Positions 46,437 through 56,457 of a stretch of DNA of 64,000 bases are shown here, piece after piece; the stretch's first letter is position 1; each line of letters opens with the position of its first letter. The notes under the pieces were generated by a model. It did no database searches and was not told the DNA's origin. It was given only the letters and a program-made list of their open reading frames with translations. Source of the DNA: Arachidicoccus sp. (GTDB lineage: Bacteria; Bacteroidota; Bacteroidia; Chitinophagales; Chitinophagaceae); contig JAPWKH010000003.1 of the NCBI GenBank assembly GCA_028283605.1, positions 1-64,000 of the forward strand, in the 5' to 3' direction. The position numbers and the translations under genes were made by a program.

Positions 46437-47510
46437 ATGGCATATCACAAAATAAGAACAGACAAAACTTGCCTCAATTGCGGAGCAGAAGTAAACGATA
46501 GATTTTGTCCTCATTGCGGCCAAGAAAATATTGAAACAAGGCATCCGTTTCATTATCTGTTTTCACATTTTTTGGAAGATGTAACGCACTACGACAGCAA
46601 CTTTTGGAAAACATTAAAATACCTATTATTTCGTCCCGGGAAATTAACCATAGAATATCTGGCCGGCAAAAGAATGAGTTATGTGCAGCCTGTAAGATTG
46701 TTTGTGTTTATTAGTTTTATTACTTTCTTCTTAATGGCAATTTTTTCTACAAAGCCTCACATCAATATAGGAAACCATTCCAGCACTAAGGATTCTCTTG
46801 ATAATATTGCAGCCATTCATACATTAAACAGCATCGCTAATGACAGTATAACGTTTAGTAAATCTCAAAGAGAATCGTTTCCAAAAGAAGCGGCAGCAAT
46901 AAGAGATGGTAAAGGAAATTCAAATACAGAAGTCATAGGATTTGGCGCTTATCATAATGTAAAAACCGTAGAAGAATTAGATTCATTACAAAAAACTTTA
47001 CCTAAAAACAAGAAGCCTTCTTGGATAAAATATTTTCTAAAACGGAAATATATGTATTTGCAAGAAGAAGGATATTCTAATAATCAGATTTTCGAAAAAT
47101 TTCGGGAAACAATATTTCATAATATTCCGAAAGCGATATTTTTTTATTTGCCATTTTTTGCATTTTGGCTTTGGTTGTTTCACAATAAAAAGAAGTGGTA
47201 CTATTTCGATCATGGAATTTTTTCGTTGCATTATTTCTCTTTCTTATTATCTGTAACCACTATACTTTACTTGCTCACAATTATTCTTGACAAATTTGAG
47301 AATCATGTTACGGAAATTATCATTTTACTGCTTTATTTGTTTGGTTTAGGATATATGTTTTTCTATTTTTTCCGGTCACACAGCCGAATATATAAAGAGC
47401 CGAAGGCTATTTCAAGATTAAAAGGATTTGCATTATTCTTTATCAACCTGTTTTTTATGCTGACTTTTCTGATTGCTTTTATGTTGATAACAATTTATAA
47501 TTTAGATTAA
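46437..47510 (+). CDS. DUF3667 membrane protein with N-terminal zinc ribbon
   Basis: An N-terminal zinc ribbon (CLNCGAEV then CPHCGQEN, about 13-34) is followed by the DUF3667 core with YDSNFWKTLKYLLFRPGKLTIEYL and RMSYVQPVRLFVFISF. Four or five transmembrane helices lie in two groups (about 85-105 and 225-355), separated by a soluble loop. Widespread in Bacteroidota; function unknown. Complete at 357 residues. Confidence 0.85.
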   Translation: MAYHKIRTDKTCLNCGAEVNDRFCPHCGQENIETRHPFHYLFSHFLEDVTHYDSNFWKTLKYLLFRPGKLTIEYLAGKRMSYVQPVRLFVFISFITFFLMAIFSTKPHINIGNHSSTKDSLDNIAAIHTLNSIANDSITFSKSQRESFPKEAAAIRDGKGNSNTEVIGFGAYHNVKTVEELDSLQKTLPKNKKPSWIKYFLKRKYMYLQEEGYSNNQIFEKFRETIFHNIPKAIFFYLPFFAFWLWLFHNKKKWYYFDHGIFSLHYFSFLLSVTTILYLLTIILDKFENHVTEIIILLLYLFGLGYMFFYFFRSHSRIYKEPKAISRLKGFALFFINLFFMLTFLIAFMLITIYNLD

Positions 47511-47587
47511 AAAAACAGTTTAATATTCTTGTAGGAATCACTATCATTTATCCTGATTTTTCATCTGTTTATTTTTATTTTTTTTAA

Positions 47588-47833
47588 TTGTCAGATGAAA
47601 TTGGCTTCGCCGAACTCCGTTTCGCCAAAATAATCATTACCTTGGATATGCTGCATATAAAAGTATTGTTTGCAAACAATGAAAAAAACGTAATACTGCA
47701 AGTTTATTCAAAGAATAAATTACATGCAAAAAATGGAATTATTCATTCTGACACTTCTACAGATATTCATATTATTGAGGTAAATAATTCGTCTAATCAC
47801 AATGAAGTTGTCGTAGATCTTGTAACAGATTAA
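47588..47833 (+). other. Possible small ORF or gene remnant, unrecognised
   Basis: An 81-codon open frame with a TTG start. Its sequence has alternating beta-strand character (LHIKVLFANNEKNVILQVY) and could be the remnant of a beta-sandwich domain, but I recognise no family. No ribosome binding site is evident. The following 47834-48204 holds nothing I can support apart from an AT-rich gap ahead of the sugar-oxidation cluster. Confidence 0.25.
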
Positions 47834-48204
47834 GTTATAGGAAGGTAAGTTTTGTGTGCACTCTCATCTGAGACATCCGGGATAATGATAATAATAATCA
47901 CCATCTCCGATTCATAAAAATGCTGCATGCCTTTTCTGAACAAATTGATGCTAATATTATCACAGCAAATACGAATAAAAGCAATTGAAATAAGGTCAAT
48001 AACAAGTATATTGTTCAATTATATTTAACCATACACAATATACACATCGGAGAAAAAAGTAAGGAATAATCGCCACTAAGAATTGAAGCAGCAAAACAAT
48101 TACAGACAATATGTTAAGAATCGTAATTAACAAGCACTTGCTATTTGTCTTTTTTTCACTATTTTCAAGGCTCGATTTTATTCATTCAGCAAAACCAATT
48201 GATT

Positions 48205-48828
48205 ATGCAAAGGCGTGAAGCATTAAGGAACTTTGCATTGCTGGCCGGTGGCGGACTGCTTTCAGGAACAACAATAAGTATCCTGAACAGTTGCAATCTA
48301 TCTGCCCCGAAAAGTAATGGACAACTGTTTTCAGATGAAGAACAAATGATTATTACAGAATTGGCCGATGTAATCATTCCTGCGACTTCCAGTCCGGGAG
48401 CGAAAGCGGCGGGAGTAGGAGAATTCATTACAATGATGTTGAATGATTGTTATCCGGAAGATGTGCAAAAAGATTTTGCAGCAGGGCTTGAAGGTTTTTC
48501 CGCATCGGTAAAAAAACAATATTCCAAAGATTTTCTTTCCCTTTCTTCTCAAGATAAAATTGCAGCCGTAACACAGTTAAGCAACAAAACAATAGCTGAT
48601 CAAAAAGCCGGCGATAAAGATCCGAATGCAAAAAAGAGCAAACACTTTTTCCCGATTGCGCGCGATCTTACCATACTCGGATATTTCACTTCCGAAATCG
48701 GTGCAACACAAGCTATGGCTTATGTTGCTGTTCCTGGGCGTTATGACGGTTCTGCCGACATGAAACCCGGGCAAAAAGCATGGGCGCCTGATAGCGGCTG
48801 GGGAACAGATAATGCCTTAAAATCCTAA
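48205..48828 (+). CDS. Gluconate 2-dehydrogenase subunit 3-like protein, Tat signal
   Basis: Small subunit that normally accompanies a periplasmic GMC-type flavin dehydrogenase. I start at the ATG at 48205 (207 residues), where the sequence opens with a twin-arginine signal (MQRREALRNFALLAGGG) and a possible lipobox at ILNSC. The longer frame from 48145 has no function there. The core has DEEQMIITELADVIIPAT and AVPGRYDGSADMKPGQ, both family features. The GMC gene follows after 47 bp. As the GMC protein lacks a signal, this subunit probably carries it through the Tat system. Confidence 0.85.
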   Translation: MQRREALRNFALLAGGGLLSGTTISILNSCNLSAPKSNGQLFSDEEQMIITELADVIIPATSSPGAKAAGVGEFITMMLNDCYPEDVQKDFAAGLEGFSASVKKQYSKDFLSLSSQDKIAAVTQLSNKTIADQKAGDKDPNAKKSKHFFPIARDLTILGYFTSEIGATQAMAYVAVPGRYDGSADMKPGQKAWAPDSGWGTDNALKS

Positions 48829-48875
48829 GATTAACTGAAATCGATTTTGAACTAACTTGTATAATAAAATTTATT

Positions 48876-50585
48876 ATGAACTTAAATACGGAAGCAGATA
48901 AACAAAACACGTATGATGCCATTGTGATTGGTTCAGGCATTAGCGGTGGCTGGGCAGCAAAAGAGCTTACAGAAAAAGGAATGAAAGTATTGATGCTTGA
49001 ACGCGGGCAAAATATAGAACATATCAAAGATTATACAAAAGCAACACTTGCACCTTGGCAGTTGAAACATAGAAATAATCTTACAGAAGAGCAACGAAAA
49101 GCTCATCCTGTACAATCGCGCGATTACCCTTATCAGGAAGCGAATGAAACGTGGTGGGTAAACGATATAGAATGTCCATATACAGAAATTAAGCCATTTG
49201 ATTGGTTTCGTGGTTATCATGTAGGAGGTCGGTCGCTTATGTGGGGCAGACAGAGCTATCGTTTCAGCGATATAAATTTTGAAGATAATCTTAAAGATGG
49301 TCACGGTGTGGACTGGCCTGTACGTTATAAAGAAGTTGCCCCCTGGTACGATTATGCAGAAACTTTTGCCGGTGTTAATGGCCAGGCAGAAAATTGGCCT
49401 ACACTCCCGGATGGTAAATTTCTGCCGCCAATGGAACTGAATTTTATAGAAAAAACGGTAAAGCAGCATGTGGAAGAGCACTATAAAAGAACGCGCATAA
49501 TAACTATTGGCCGGTCTGCAAATCTTACACAAGACCATAACGGTCGCACGCAATGCCAATACCGTGACAGATGCAGCCGGGGCTGCCCTTTCGGTGCATA
49601 TTTCAGCACGCAATCCGCAACATTGCCGGCGGCAGTAAAAACAGGTAATCTCACTTTACGTCCGTTCTCAATAGTCAATCATATTATTTACGACAAAGAT
49701 TCAAAGAAAGCCACAGGCGTTTTCGTGATTGATGCAGAAACTAACAAAACAATGGAGTTTTATGCTAAAATAATTTTTGTAAATGCTTCAACTTTAGGTA
49801 CAGCTTTCATTTTGCTCAATTCCACATCTCCCGAATTTCCAAATGGTTTGGGGAATAATGAAAGTGGCCGTGTAGGTCGAAATCTTATGGATCATCATTT
49901 TCGTTGCGGCGCACGCGGCGAGTCGGATGATTTTCAGGATAAATATGTTTATGGTCGCCGTCCCAATGGTGTGTATGTGCCACGTTATCAGAATATCGGC
50001 GGTGACAAGCGCGATTTTCTTCGGGGTTTTGGCTATCAGGGGGGTGGCGGACGCGGTAACATGGGCGGCCTTGAGAAAGTGGCAGAATATGCTTTCGGTG
50101 CTGATTTTAAAGAAGCTATAGGCACACCGGGAAAATGGAGCATGTCGCTTGGGGGATTCGGAGAAATGCTGCCCAATTTTGATAACCGTGTTTATATAGA
50201 TAATTCTAAAAAAGATAAATGGGGACAACCTGTTTTGGCAGTCGATTGTACTTACGGCGATAATGAAGCAAAAATGCGTAAAGCCATGATGGATGATGCG
50301 GCGGAGATGCTTGAAATAGCAGGACTTAAAAACGTTTCGACTTTCGACGCCGGATGTACGCCCGGCATGGCTATTCACGAAATGGGCACGGCTTGTATGG
50401 GCAACGACCCAAAAACATCCGTGCTGAATAAATGGAACCAATTGCACGAAGTAAAAAATGTCTTCGTTACCGATGGTTCTTTTATGAACTCCACCGCTTG
50501 TCAGAATCCGTCATTGACTTATATGGCATTTACTGCAAGAGCCTGCGATTATGCGGTAAACGAATTGAAGAAACAAAATATTTAA
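48876..50585 (+). CDS. GMC-family FAD-dependent sugar/polyol dehydrogenase
   Basis: Large catalytic subunit of 569 residues. The FAD-binding GxGxxG motif (IGSGISGGWAAKEL) is near the N-terminus, followed by HVGGRSLMWGRQ, a cysteine-bearing CQYRDRCSRGCPFGAYF stretch that may hold an iron-sulfur or structural element, and the C-terminal catalytic segment HEMGTACMG with the closing CQNPSLTYMAFTARA. Members with a subunit-3 partner oxidise gluconate, sorbitol, or C3 of glucosides. No signal peptide. The Gfo/Idh gene starts inside its stop codon (TAATG), so the two are coupled. Confidence 0.9.
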   Translation: MNLNTEADKQNTYDAIVIGSGISGGWAAKELTEKGMKVLMLERGQNIEHIKDYTKATLAPWQLKHRNNLTEEQRKAHPVQSRDYPYQEANETWWVNDIECPYTEIKPFDWFRGYHVGGRSLMWGRQSYRFSDINFEDNLKDGHGVDWPVRYKEVAPWYDYAETFAGVNGQAENWPTLPDGKFLPPMELNFIEKTVKQHVEEHYKRTRIITIGRSANLTQDHNGRTQCQYRDRCSRGCPFGAYFSTQSATLPAAVKTGNLTLRPFSIVNHIIYDKDSKKATGVFVIDAETNKTMEFYAKIIFVNASTLGTAFILLNSTSPEFPNGLGNNESGRVGRNLMDHHFRCGARGESDDFQDKYVYGRRPNGVYVPRYQNIGGDKRDFLRGFGYQGGGGRGNMGGLEKVAEYAFGADFKEAIGTPGKWSMSLGGFGEMLPNFDNRVYIDNSKKDKWGQPVLAVDCTYGDNEAKMRKAMMDDAAEMLEIAGLKNVSTFDAGCTPGMAIHEMGTACMGNDPKTSVLNKWNQLHEVKNVFVTDGSFMNSTACQNPSLTYMAFTARACDYAVNELKKQNI

Positions 50586-51746
50586 TGACAACAAAGAAAT
50601 TAAGAATGGGCATGATTGGCGGCGGTAAAAATGCTTTTATCGGTGCTGTTCATCGTGCGGCGGCAAACATGGACGGATTGATTGAATTGGTCTGTGGCGC
50701 ATTCAGCTCCAATGCGAAAACCTCAATAGAATCGGGCATTTCACTCGGTTTACCCGAAAATAGAATTTATGCTTCTTTCGAAGAAATGATACAAAAAGAA
50801 AGTGCTTTGTCCGCCGATGAAAGAATGCAATTTGTTTCTATTGTAACGCCCAATCATGCACACTTTGCGCCAGCTATGCTGGCTTTGGAAAACGGCTTTC
50901 ATGTAATGATCGGAAAAGCCTATGACCTTCTCCTTGGACGAAGCAAAAGAATTAAAAAAGAAAGTGGATGAAACAGGATTGTTGCTTGGCTTGGCACACA
51001 CATATTCCGGCTATCCAATGGTAAAGCAGGCAAGGCAAATGGTCAAAGAAAATGTTTTTGGTAAAATAAGAAAAATTTACGTGGAATATCCGCAAGGCTG
51101 GTTAAGCGAACTTTCCGAAAAAGAAAATAACAAACAAGCCGCCTGGCGAACCGACCCGACCAAAAGCGGAAAAGCAGGTGCAATGGGCGATATAGGCACA
51201 CATGCCGCGCATCTGGCAGAATATATTTCGGGATTAAAGATTACAAAAACCTGTGCGGATATCAATACGGTTGTGGAAGGTCGTGCGTTGGACGACGATG
51301 GAGCAGTATTATTAAAATTCGACACCGGTGCAAGTGGTGTTTTAATTGCAACGCAGGTTGCAGCAGGAGAAGAAAATCCTTTAAGCATCCGCATTTACGG
51401 CGAAAAAGGCGGACTGGAATGGCATCAGCAAGAACCGAATACTTTATTGGTAAAATGGAAAGATGCGCCTGCTCAAACTTATCGAGCAGGTAATGGTTAT
51501 TTGTCTGACGTTGCGAAGCACAACACGCGCACGCCGGGCGGGCATCCCGAAGGTTATATTGAAGCATTTGCCAACATCTACCGAAATTTTGCATTGACAT
51601 TAAATTCAAAAATTAATAACGAAATCCCAACACCTGAAATGCTTGATTTTCCAACAGTTGATGACGGTGTTCGCGGCATGGCATTCATTGATAATGTAAT
51701 CGCTTCGGGTTTGTCCGAAAAGAAATGGTTTGATTTTATTGTTTAA
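50585..51746 (+). pseudogene. Gfo/Idh/MocA family oxidoreductase, one-base frameshift
   Basis: Cytoplasmic-type NAD(P)-dependent sugar oxidoreductase. The first frame starts at the ATG at 50585 with the Rossmann motif (MIGGGKNAFIGAVHR) and VTPNHAHFAPAML. The second frame continues MTFSLDEAKELKKKV to the end at 51746 with the substrate-domain motif GDIGTHAAHLAEY. Deleting one G from the GG at 50912-50913 restores the usual EKP[MTF] segment containing the catalytic Lys. Repaired length about 386 residues. Probably a sequence error. It sits in a run of sugar-modifying genes and is coupled to the GMC gene. Confidence 0.88.
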
Positions 51747-51754
51747 TTTTTTTT

Positions 51755-52810
51755 ATGCAAACAATTAAAGGCCCCGCAATTTTTATATCACAATTCATCG
51801 GCAACGAAACGCCTTTCGACAGGTTGGACTGTATTTGTGAATGGGCGGCTTCATTGGGTTTTAAAGCAGTTCAGTTGCCAACGCTCGACAAGCGTTTTAT
51901 TGATTTACAACTTGCTGCCGAAAGTAAAATGTATGCCGATGAACTGAAAGGAAAAATTGCGGCACACGGTTTGGAAATATCCGAACTCTCTACGCATTTA
52001 CAAGGGCAATTGGTTGCCGTGCATCCTGTTTATAATGATTTATTTGACGGATTCGCACCTAAAGAACTTCATAAAAATCCGAAAGCCCGCACCGAGTGGG
52101 CAATTCAGCAATTGCATTATGCGGCAAAAGCTTCTCAGAATTTAGGATTAAATGCACACGTTACTTTCAGTGGAAGTTTGTTATGGCCTTTAATGTATCC
52201 CTGGCCGCAGCGTCCTGCCGGCATTGTGGATGAAGGATTCGGAGAATTGGCAAAACGCTGGCTACCGATATTAAATGCCTTTGATGAAAACGGTATTGAC
52301 CTTTGTTACGAAATTCATCCCGGCGAAGATTTGCACGATGGCGTTACTTACGAAATGTTTTTGGAAAAAGTAAATAATCATCCGCGCGCGAATTTGTTGT
52401 ATGACCCATCGCACTTCGTCATTCAATGTCTGGATTATTTGCAGTTCATCGATTTTTATCATGAAAAAGTAAAGATGTTTCATGTAAAAGATGCCGAGTT
52501 TAATCCGACAGGAAAACAAGGCGTTTACGGCGGATTTCAAAGCTGGATTAATCGTGCGGGACGTTTCCGTTCGCTCGGCGACGGACAGGTCGATTTTAAA
52601 AGCATCTTCAGCAAGTTCACACAATATGATTATAAAGGTTGGGCAGTTTTGGAATGGGAAGATTCTTTAAAAGATGCACAGCAAGGCGCGAAAGAAGGCG
52701 CGGAATTTATTGCGCAGCACATTATCAAAACAACGGAAAAAGCATTTGACGATTTTGCGGCTTCGGGTGTGAGCGAAAAATTCAACAGGGAATTTTTGGG
52801 ATTGGAATAA
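51755..52810 (+). CDS. Sugar phosphate isomerase/epimerase (xylose isomerase-like TIM barrel)
   Basis: Cytoplasmic TIM barrel of 351 residues with no signal peptide. The divalent-metal ligands are recognisable: Glu in DLCYEIHPGED, Asp/His in LLYDPSHFV, His in VKMFHVKDAE, and the last Glu in WAVLEWEDS. The usual activities of the family are epimerisation or isomerisation of keto sugars. It starts 8 bp after the Gfo/Idh gene. Confidence 0.87.
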   Translation: MQTIKGPAIFISQFIGNETPFDRLDCICEWAASLGFKAVQLPTLDKRFIDLQLAAESKMYADELKGKIAAHGLEISELSTHLQGQLVAVHPVYNDLFDGFAPKELHKNPKARTEWAIQQLHYAAKASQNLGLNAHVTFSGSLLWPLMYPWPQRPAGIVDEGFGELAKRWLPILNAFDENGIDLCYEIHPGEDLHDGVTYEMFLEKVNNHPRANLLYDPSHFVIQCLDYLQFIDFYHEKVKMFHVKDAEFNPTGKQGVYGGFQSWINRAGRFRSLGDGQVDFKSIFSKFTQYDYKGWAVLEWEDSLKDAQQGAKEGAEFIAQHIIKTTEKAFDDFAASGVSEKFNREFLGLE

Positions 52811-52838
52811 TTCATTTTTCAACTATAAAAATTTTTCT

Positions 52839-54290
52839 ATGTCAGAAAAAAACAATGTATCGCGCAGAAATTTTATTCGCAATACAGGGATAACTGCTTC
52901 AGGTTTCTGGATTGTACCGCGCCACGTTTTGGGCGGTAAAGGTTTCATTGCACCGAGCGATAAGTTGCGTGTTGCTAGTGTTGGAGTTGGCGGCAAAGGC
53001 GAATCGGATGTGGCTATGTTTGCAAGGAGCGGCAAAGCAGATATTGTTTTTCTTTGCGATGTGGATGACCGCAGCGCTGCCAATTCTGTCAAGGCATTTC
53101 CGCAGGCAAAATATTATAAAGACTGGCGCGAATTATTCGAAAAAGAATCCAAAAACTTTGATGCTGTTTCGGTTTCCACGCCCGACCATAATCATGCAAT
53201 TATTGCACTAAACGCCATGCAGCTTGGCAAGCATGTGTATGTGCAAAAACCATTGACGCATGATTTGTTTGAAGCCAGAACATTGACGCACGCGGCACAA
53301 AAATATAAAGTAATTACACAAATGGGCAATCAGGGCTCATCCAATGATGGTCCGCGTAAAATGCGCGAATGGTACGAAGCAGGATTAATCGGCGACGTGC
53401 ATACCGTTTACGCATGGACAAATCGCCCTGTTTGGCCTCAGGGAATTCCTTGGTCTACCGAAAAGCCGCCAGTGCCGAAAGAATTGAATTGGGATTTATG
53501 GCTCGGAACTGCACCCTACAAAGATTATGTAGATAAACTTGTTCCTTTCAACTGGCGTGGTTGGTGGGATTACGGTACAGGCGCGTTGGGTGATATGGGT
53601 TGTCATTTAGTAGAAGCGCCGTTTACTGTGTTGGGTTTGCAATATGCAAGCGAAGTAGAATGTAGCGTAGGATCGGTGTATGTAGATGAATTTCAGCGCG
53701 GATATTTCCCTGAAAGTTGCCCGCCTTCGAGTCATGTAACCTTGAAATTCCCGAAAACGGGAAGAATGAAAAACGATGTGATTCTTCATTGGATGGACGG
53801 CGGCATTCAGCCTGAAAGACCCGAAGAATTAGGCGCAGGCGAAATGTTCGGCGATGGCGGAAACGGAACATTATTCATCGGCACAAGAGGTAAACTGATG
53901 AGCAGTACATACAGCGACAATCCGCGTTTGCTGCCGTTGAGCAAAAATTCAAATATTCATGTTCCTGAAAAATACAAGCGTGTTCCGGGACAAGCCGATG
54001 GGCATTATGCGCAATGGGTGGAAGCTGCAATTGCAGGTTACGGAAATATGGAAACGAGTTCTTCGTTCGACAAAGCAGGTCCATTGACTGAAGCATTATT
54101 AATGGCAAACCTTGCAATTCGCGGATTTGATGTGCAACGCACAGTCGATGGCAAAGCTACTTTTCCTGCACGTTATGTGAAACTTCTTTGGGATAATGAA
54201 GCAATGAAAGTTACAAATATTGACGATGTAAATCAGTTTGTAAAACGCACATATCGGGAGGGTTGGGGAAGTTTAGGAGGTAACCGATAG
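52839..54290 (+). CDS. Gfo/Idh/MocA oxidoreductase with Tat signal
   Basis: Exported sugar oxidoreductase of 483 residues. A twin-arginine leader (SRRNFIRNTG) is followed by a Rossmann fold (VASVGVGGKGES), STPDHNHAIIALNAM, and the VQKPLTHDLFEA segment with the catalytic Lys. The C-terminal substrate domain includes GTGALGDMGCHLVEAPF. Exported members normally carry a tightly bound NAD and can act as oxidation-elimination glycosidases. The presence of both a cytoplasmic and an exported form in one operon suggests steps on both sides of the inner membrane. Confidence 0.9.
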   Translation: MSEKNNVSRRNFIRNTGITASGFWIVPRHVLGGKGFIAPSDKLRVASVGVGGKGESDVAMFARSGKADIVFLCDVDDRSAANSVKAFPQAKYYKDWRELFEKESKNFDAVSVSTPDHNHAIIALNAMQLGKHVYVQKPLTHDLFEARTLTHAAQKYKVITQMGNQGSSNDGPRKMREWYEAGLIGDVHTVYAWTNRPVWPQGIPWSTEKPPVPKELNWDLWLGTAPYKDYVDKLVPFNWRGWWDYGTGALGDMGCHLVEAPFTVLGLQYASEVECSVGSVYVDEFQRGYFPESCPPSSHVTLKFPKTGRMKNDVILHWMDGGIQPERPEELGAGEMFGDGGNGTLFIGTRGKLMSSTYSDNPRLLPLSKNSNIHVPEKYKRVPGQADGHYAQWVEAAIAGYGNMETSSSFDKAGPLTEALLMANLAIRGFDVQRTVDGKATFPARYVKLLWDNEAMKVTNIDDVNQFVKRTYREGWGSLGGNR

Positions 54291-54471
54291 CTTAAAGGAA
54301 TTGCGTCGGGCAAACAATCTTGATTTGTTCAAATTAGTTTAGTTATAGATTTAAATACAATGTGGAATTAAGGAATTTTCAAAATTCAGATTCGGGCTAT
54401 CTGAACTTGTTTTAGGAATTTTAAATTACAGAAGTTCTGCACGAAGATTATAAAAAAATAAACTGATTAAA

Positions 54472-55182
54472 ATGAAATCATTTCTTTCTGTCGCAATAAT
54501 CGCGGCTATTGCTTTATTAAGCTGGAAGAGCGCATCGCTGCATTACAGTAAAAAGATGAAAGCCAAAGGTTGGACGAAACTTTTTGACGGAAAAACGAAA
54601 AGTGGCTGGCATACTTACAGCAAGCAAGATGCAGGCACAGCTTGGGATGTAGAAGACGGTGCGTTGCATTTGAATCCGCAAACAAAAGACGGTCGAGGCG
54701 ATTTGATTACTGATAAAGAGTACACCAATTTCGATTTAAAATTGGAATGGAAAATCTCACCAGAAGGTAACAGCGGCGTTATTTTCTTAGTACATGAAGA
54801 CCCTGCAAAGTATTCGCAAACATACAGCACAGGATTAGAAATGCAAGTATTGGACAATGTCAAAGCAGATGATAATAAAAAGGAAAATCATCTGGCGGGT
54901 TCGTTGTATGACTTGATTGGAACGGCGGCTGATTCAAAACCAGGACCGGTCGGCGAATGGAACAAAGCGGAAATTATTCTGAACAACCGGAATCTTAAAT
55001 TGATATTGAACAAAACAACAGTTGTTTCTACAACGCTATGGAATGATGACTGGAACAAATTGATTGCAGGAAGCAAATTCAACGGCTGGGCTGACTTTGC
55101 AACTTTCAAAACAGGACACATTGCGCTGCAAGACCACGGGCATGAAGTGTGGTACAGAAATATTGAAATTAAAGAATTATAG
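54472..55182 (+). CDS. DUF1080 protein (3-keto-disaccharide hydrolase/lyase family)
   Basis: Secreted 236-residue beta-jelly-roll protein. A hydrophobic leader (about 3-20) is followed by the typical WTKLFDGKTKSGW opening, then EWKISPEGNSGVIF, GLEMQVLDN and GHIALQDHGHEVWYRNIEI near the end. The Pfam family carries the 3-keto-disaccharide hydrolase name, and members act on 3-keto-glycosides. It lies 181 bp after the Tat Gfo/Idh gene; that gap holds nothing I recognise. A second member is at 58265-59023. Confidence 0.88.
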   Translation: MKSFLSVAIIAAIALLSWKSASLHYSKKMKAKGWTKLFDGKTKSGWHTYSKQDAGTAWDVEDGALHLNPQTKDGRGDLITDKEYTNFDLKLEWKISPEGNSGVIFLVHEDPAKYSQTYSTGLEMQVLDNVKADDNKKENHLAGSLYDLIGTAADSKPGPVGEWNKAEIILNNRNLKLILNKTTVVSTTLWNDDWNKLIAGSKFNGWADFATFKTGHIALQDHGHEVWYRNIEIKEL

Positions 55183-55209
55183 ATTTTTTCAGTTTAAAAA
55201 TTATTCATA

Positions 55210-56457
55210 ATGAACGCTGCCATCCGTTTTAAATTATCCGTCATGATGTTCCTCGAATTTTTTGTTTGGGGCGCATGGTTTGTAACGTTGGGGACATTCT
55301 TGGGAAATAATCTTCATGCAAACAATTTGCAAATAGGTTCAGCGTTTTCCACGCAATCTTTCGGTGCAATCATCGCGCCGTTTATCATCGGATTGATTGC
55401 TGACAGATATTTTAATGCCGAAAAAATATTGGGCATTCTGCATTTGTCAGGCGTAGTGTTGATGTATCAAATGTACTGTTCATCAGATTTTACGGCGTTT
55501 TATCCTTATGTGTTTATCTACATGATTGTCTATATGCCTACGCTCGCTTTAGTCAATTCAGTTGCGTTCAATCAAATGAAAAACCCCGAAAAAGAATTTG
55601 GTTTCATACGCGCATTTGGTACGCTTGGCTGGATTGTTGCAGGCTTATTAATCAGCTATGCGTTTCATTGGGATTCGGAAGCAAGTTTGAAAGAAGGATT
55701 GTTGAAAAATACTTTCTTAATGACTTCTATTGCATCATTGGTTTTAGGATTGTTTAGTTTTTTATTGCCGAAAACACCGCCGAAAATCAATAAGGAAGAA
55801 AAGGTAAAATTGAGTTCTGTCTTAGGTTTGGATGCGTTGAAATTATTGAAAGATAAAAACTATATCATCTTTTTTTTAGCTTCGGTATTGATATGCGTTC
55901 CTCTTGCATTTTACTACCAATATGCCAATCCGTTCTTGGTGGAAACAGGCTTGAACAATGCCACAGGAAAAATGACTTTCGGGCAAATGTCCGAGTTGCT
56001 TTTCATGTTACTTTTGCCTGTATTTTTTTCCAAATTCGGATTAAAAAAAACATTGGCTTTGGCAATGCTTTGTTGGGTGTTGCGTTATTTATTATTTGCA
56101 CACGGCAATGCGAATGAATTTTCTTTCATGCTCATCATCGGCATTGCGTTGCATGGATTATGTTACGATTTCTTCTTTGTTACAGGACAAATTTATACCG
56201 ATAACAAAGCGGGCGAAAAATACAAAAGCGCCGCGCAAGGCTTGATAACACTTGCAACTTACGGCGTTGGAATGTTGGTGGGGTTTTATATTGCGGGATT
56301 AATTAAAGACGCTTGCACTATAAACAACGTTACCGATTGGAAACGAGTATGGACAATTCCTGCCGTGATTGCGGCTGCGGTTTTAGTATTGTTTTTAATT
56401 TTTTTCAGAGAGAGAAAAAATATTTCATCCGGCGAAATTCCAACTTATGCAGAATAG
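55210..56457 (+). CDS. MFS permease, NHS (NupG/XapB) type
   Basis: Inner-membrane transporter of 415 residues with 12 hydrophobic segments, paralogous to 28845-30104. It opens with IRFKLSVMMFLEFFVWGAWF and has the LIADRYFNAEKILGILH loop. Placed between a DUF1080 gene and an isomerase gene, it probably imports the sugar or keto-sugar product of periplasmic cleavage. It overlaps the next gene by 11 bp. Confidence 0.87.
   Translation: MNAAIRFKLSVMMFLEFFVWGAWFVTLGTFLGNNLHANNLQIGSAFSTQSFGAIIAPFIIGLIADRYFNAEKILGILHLSGVVLMYQMYCSSDFTAFYPYVFIYMIVYMPTLALVNSVAFNQMKNPEKEFGFIRAFGTLGWIVAGLLISYAFHWDSEASLKEGLLKNTFLMTSIASLVLGLFSFLLPKTPPKINKEEKVKLSSVLGLDALKLLKDKNYIIFFLASVLICVPLAFYYQYANPFLVETGLNNATGKMTFGQMSELLFMLLLPVFFSKFGLKKTLALAMLCWVLRYLLFAHGNANEFSFMLIIGIALHGLCYDFFFVTGQIYTDNKAGEKYKSAAQGLITLATYGVGMLVGFYIAGLIKDACTINNVTDWKRVWTIPAVIAAAVLVLFLIFFRERKNISSGEIPTYAE

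Noticed and set aside
47830-48018. Minus-strand 62-codon ORF in the gap before the sugar cluster
   Set aside because: Low-complexity isoleucine run, no recognisable motif and no start signal.
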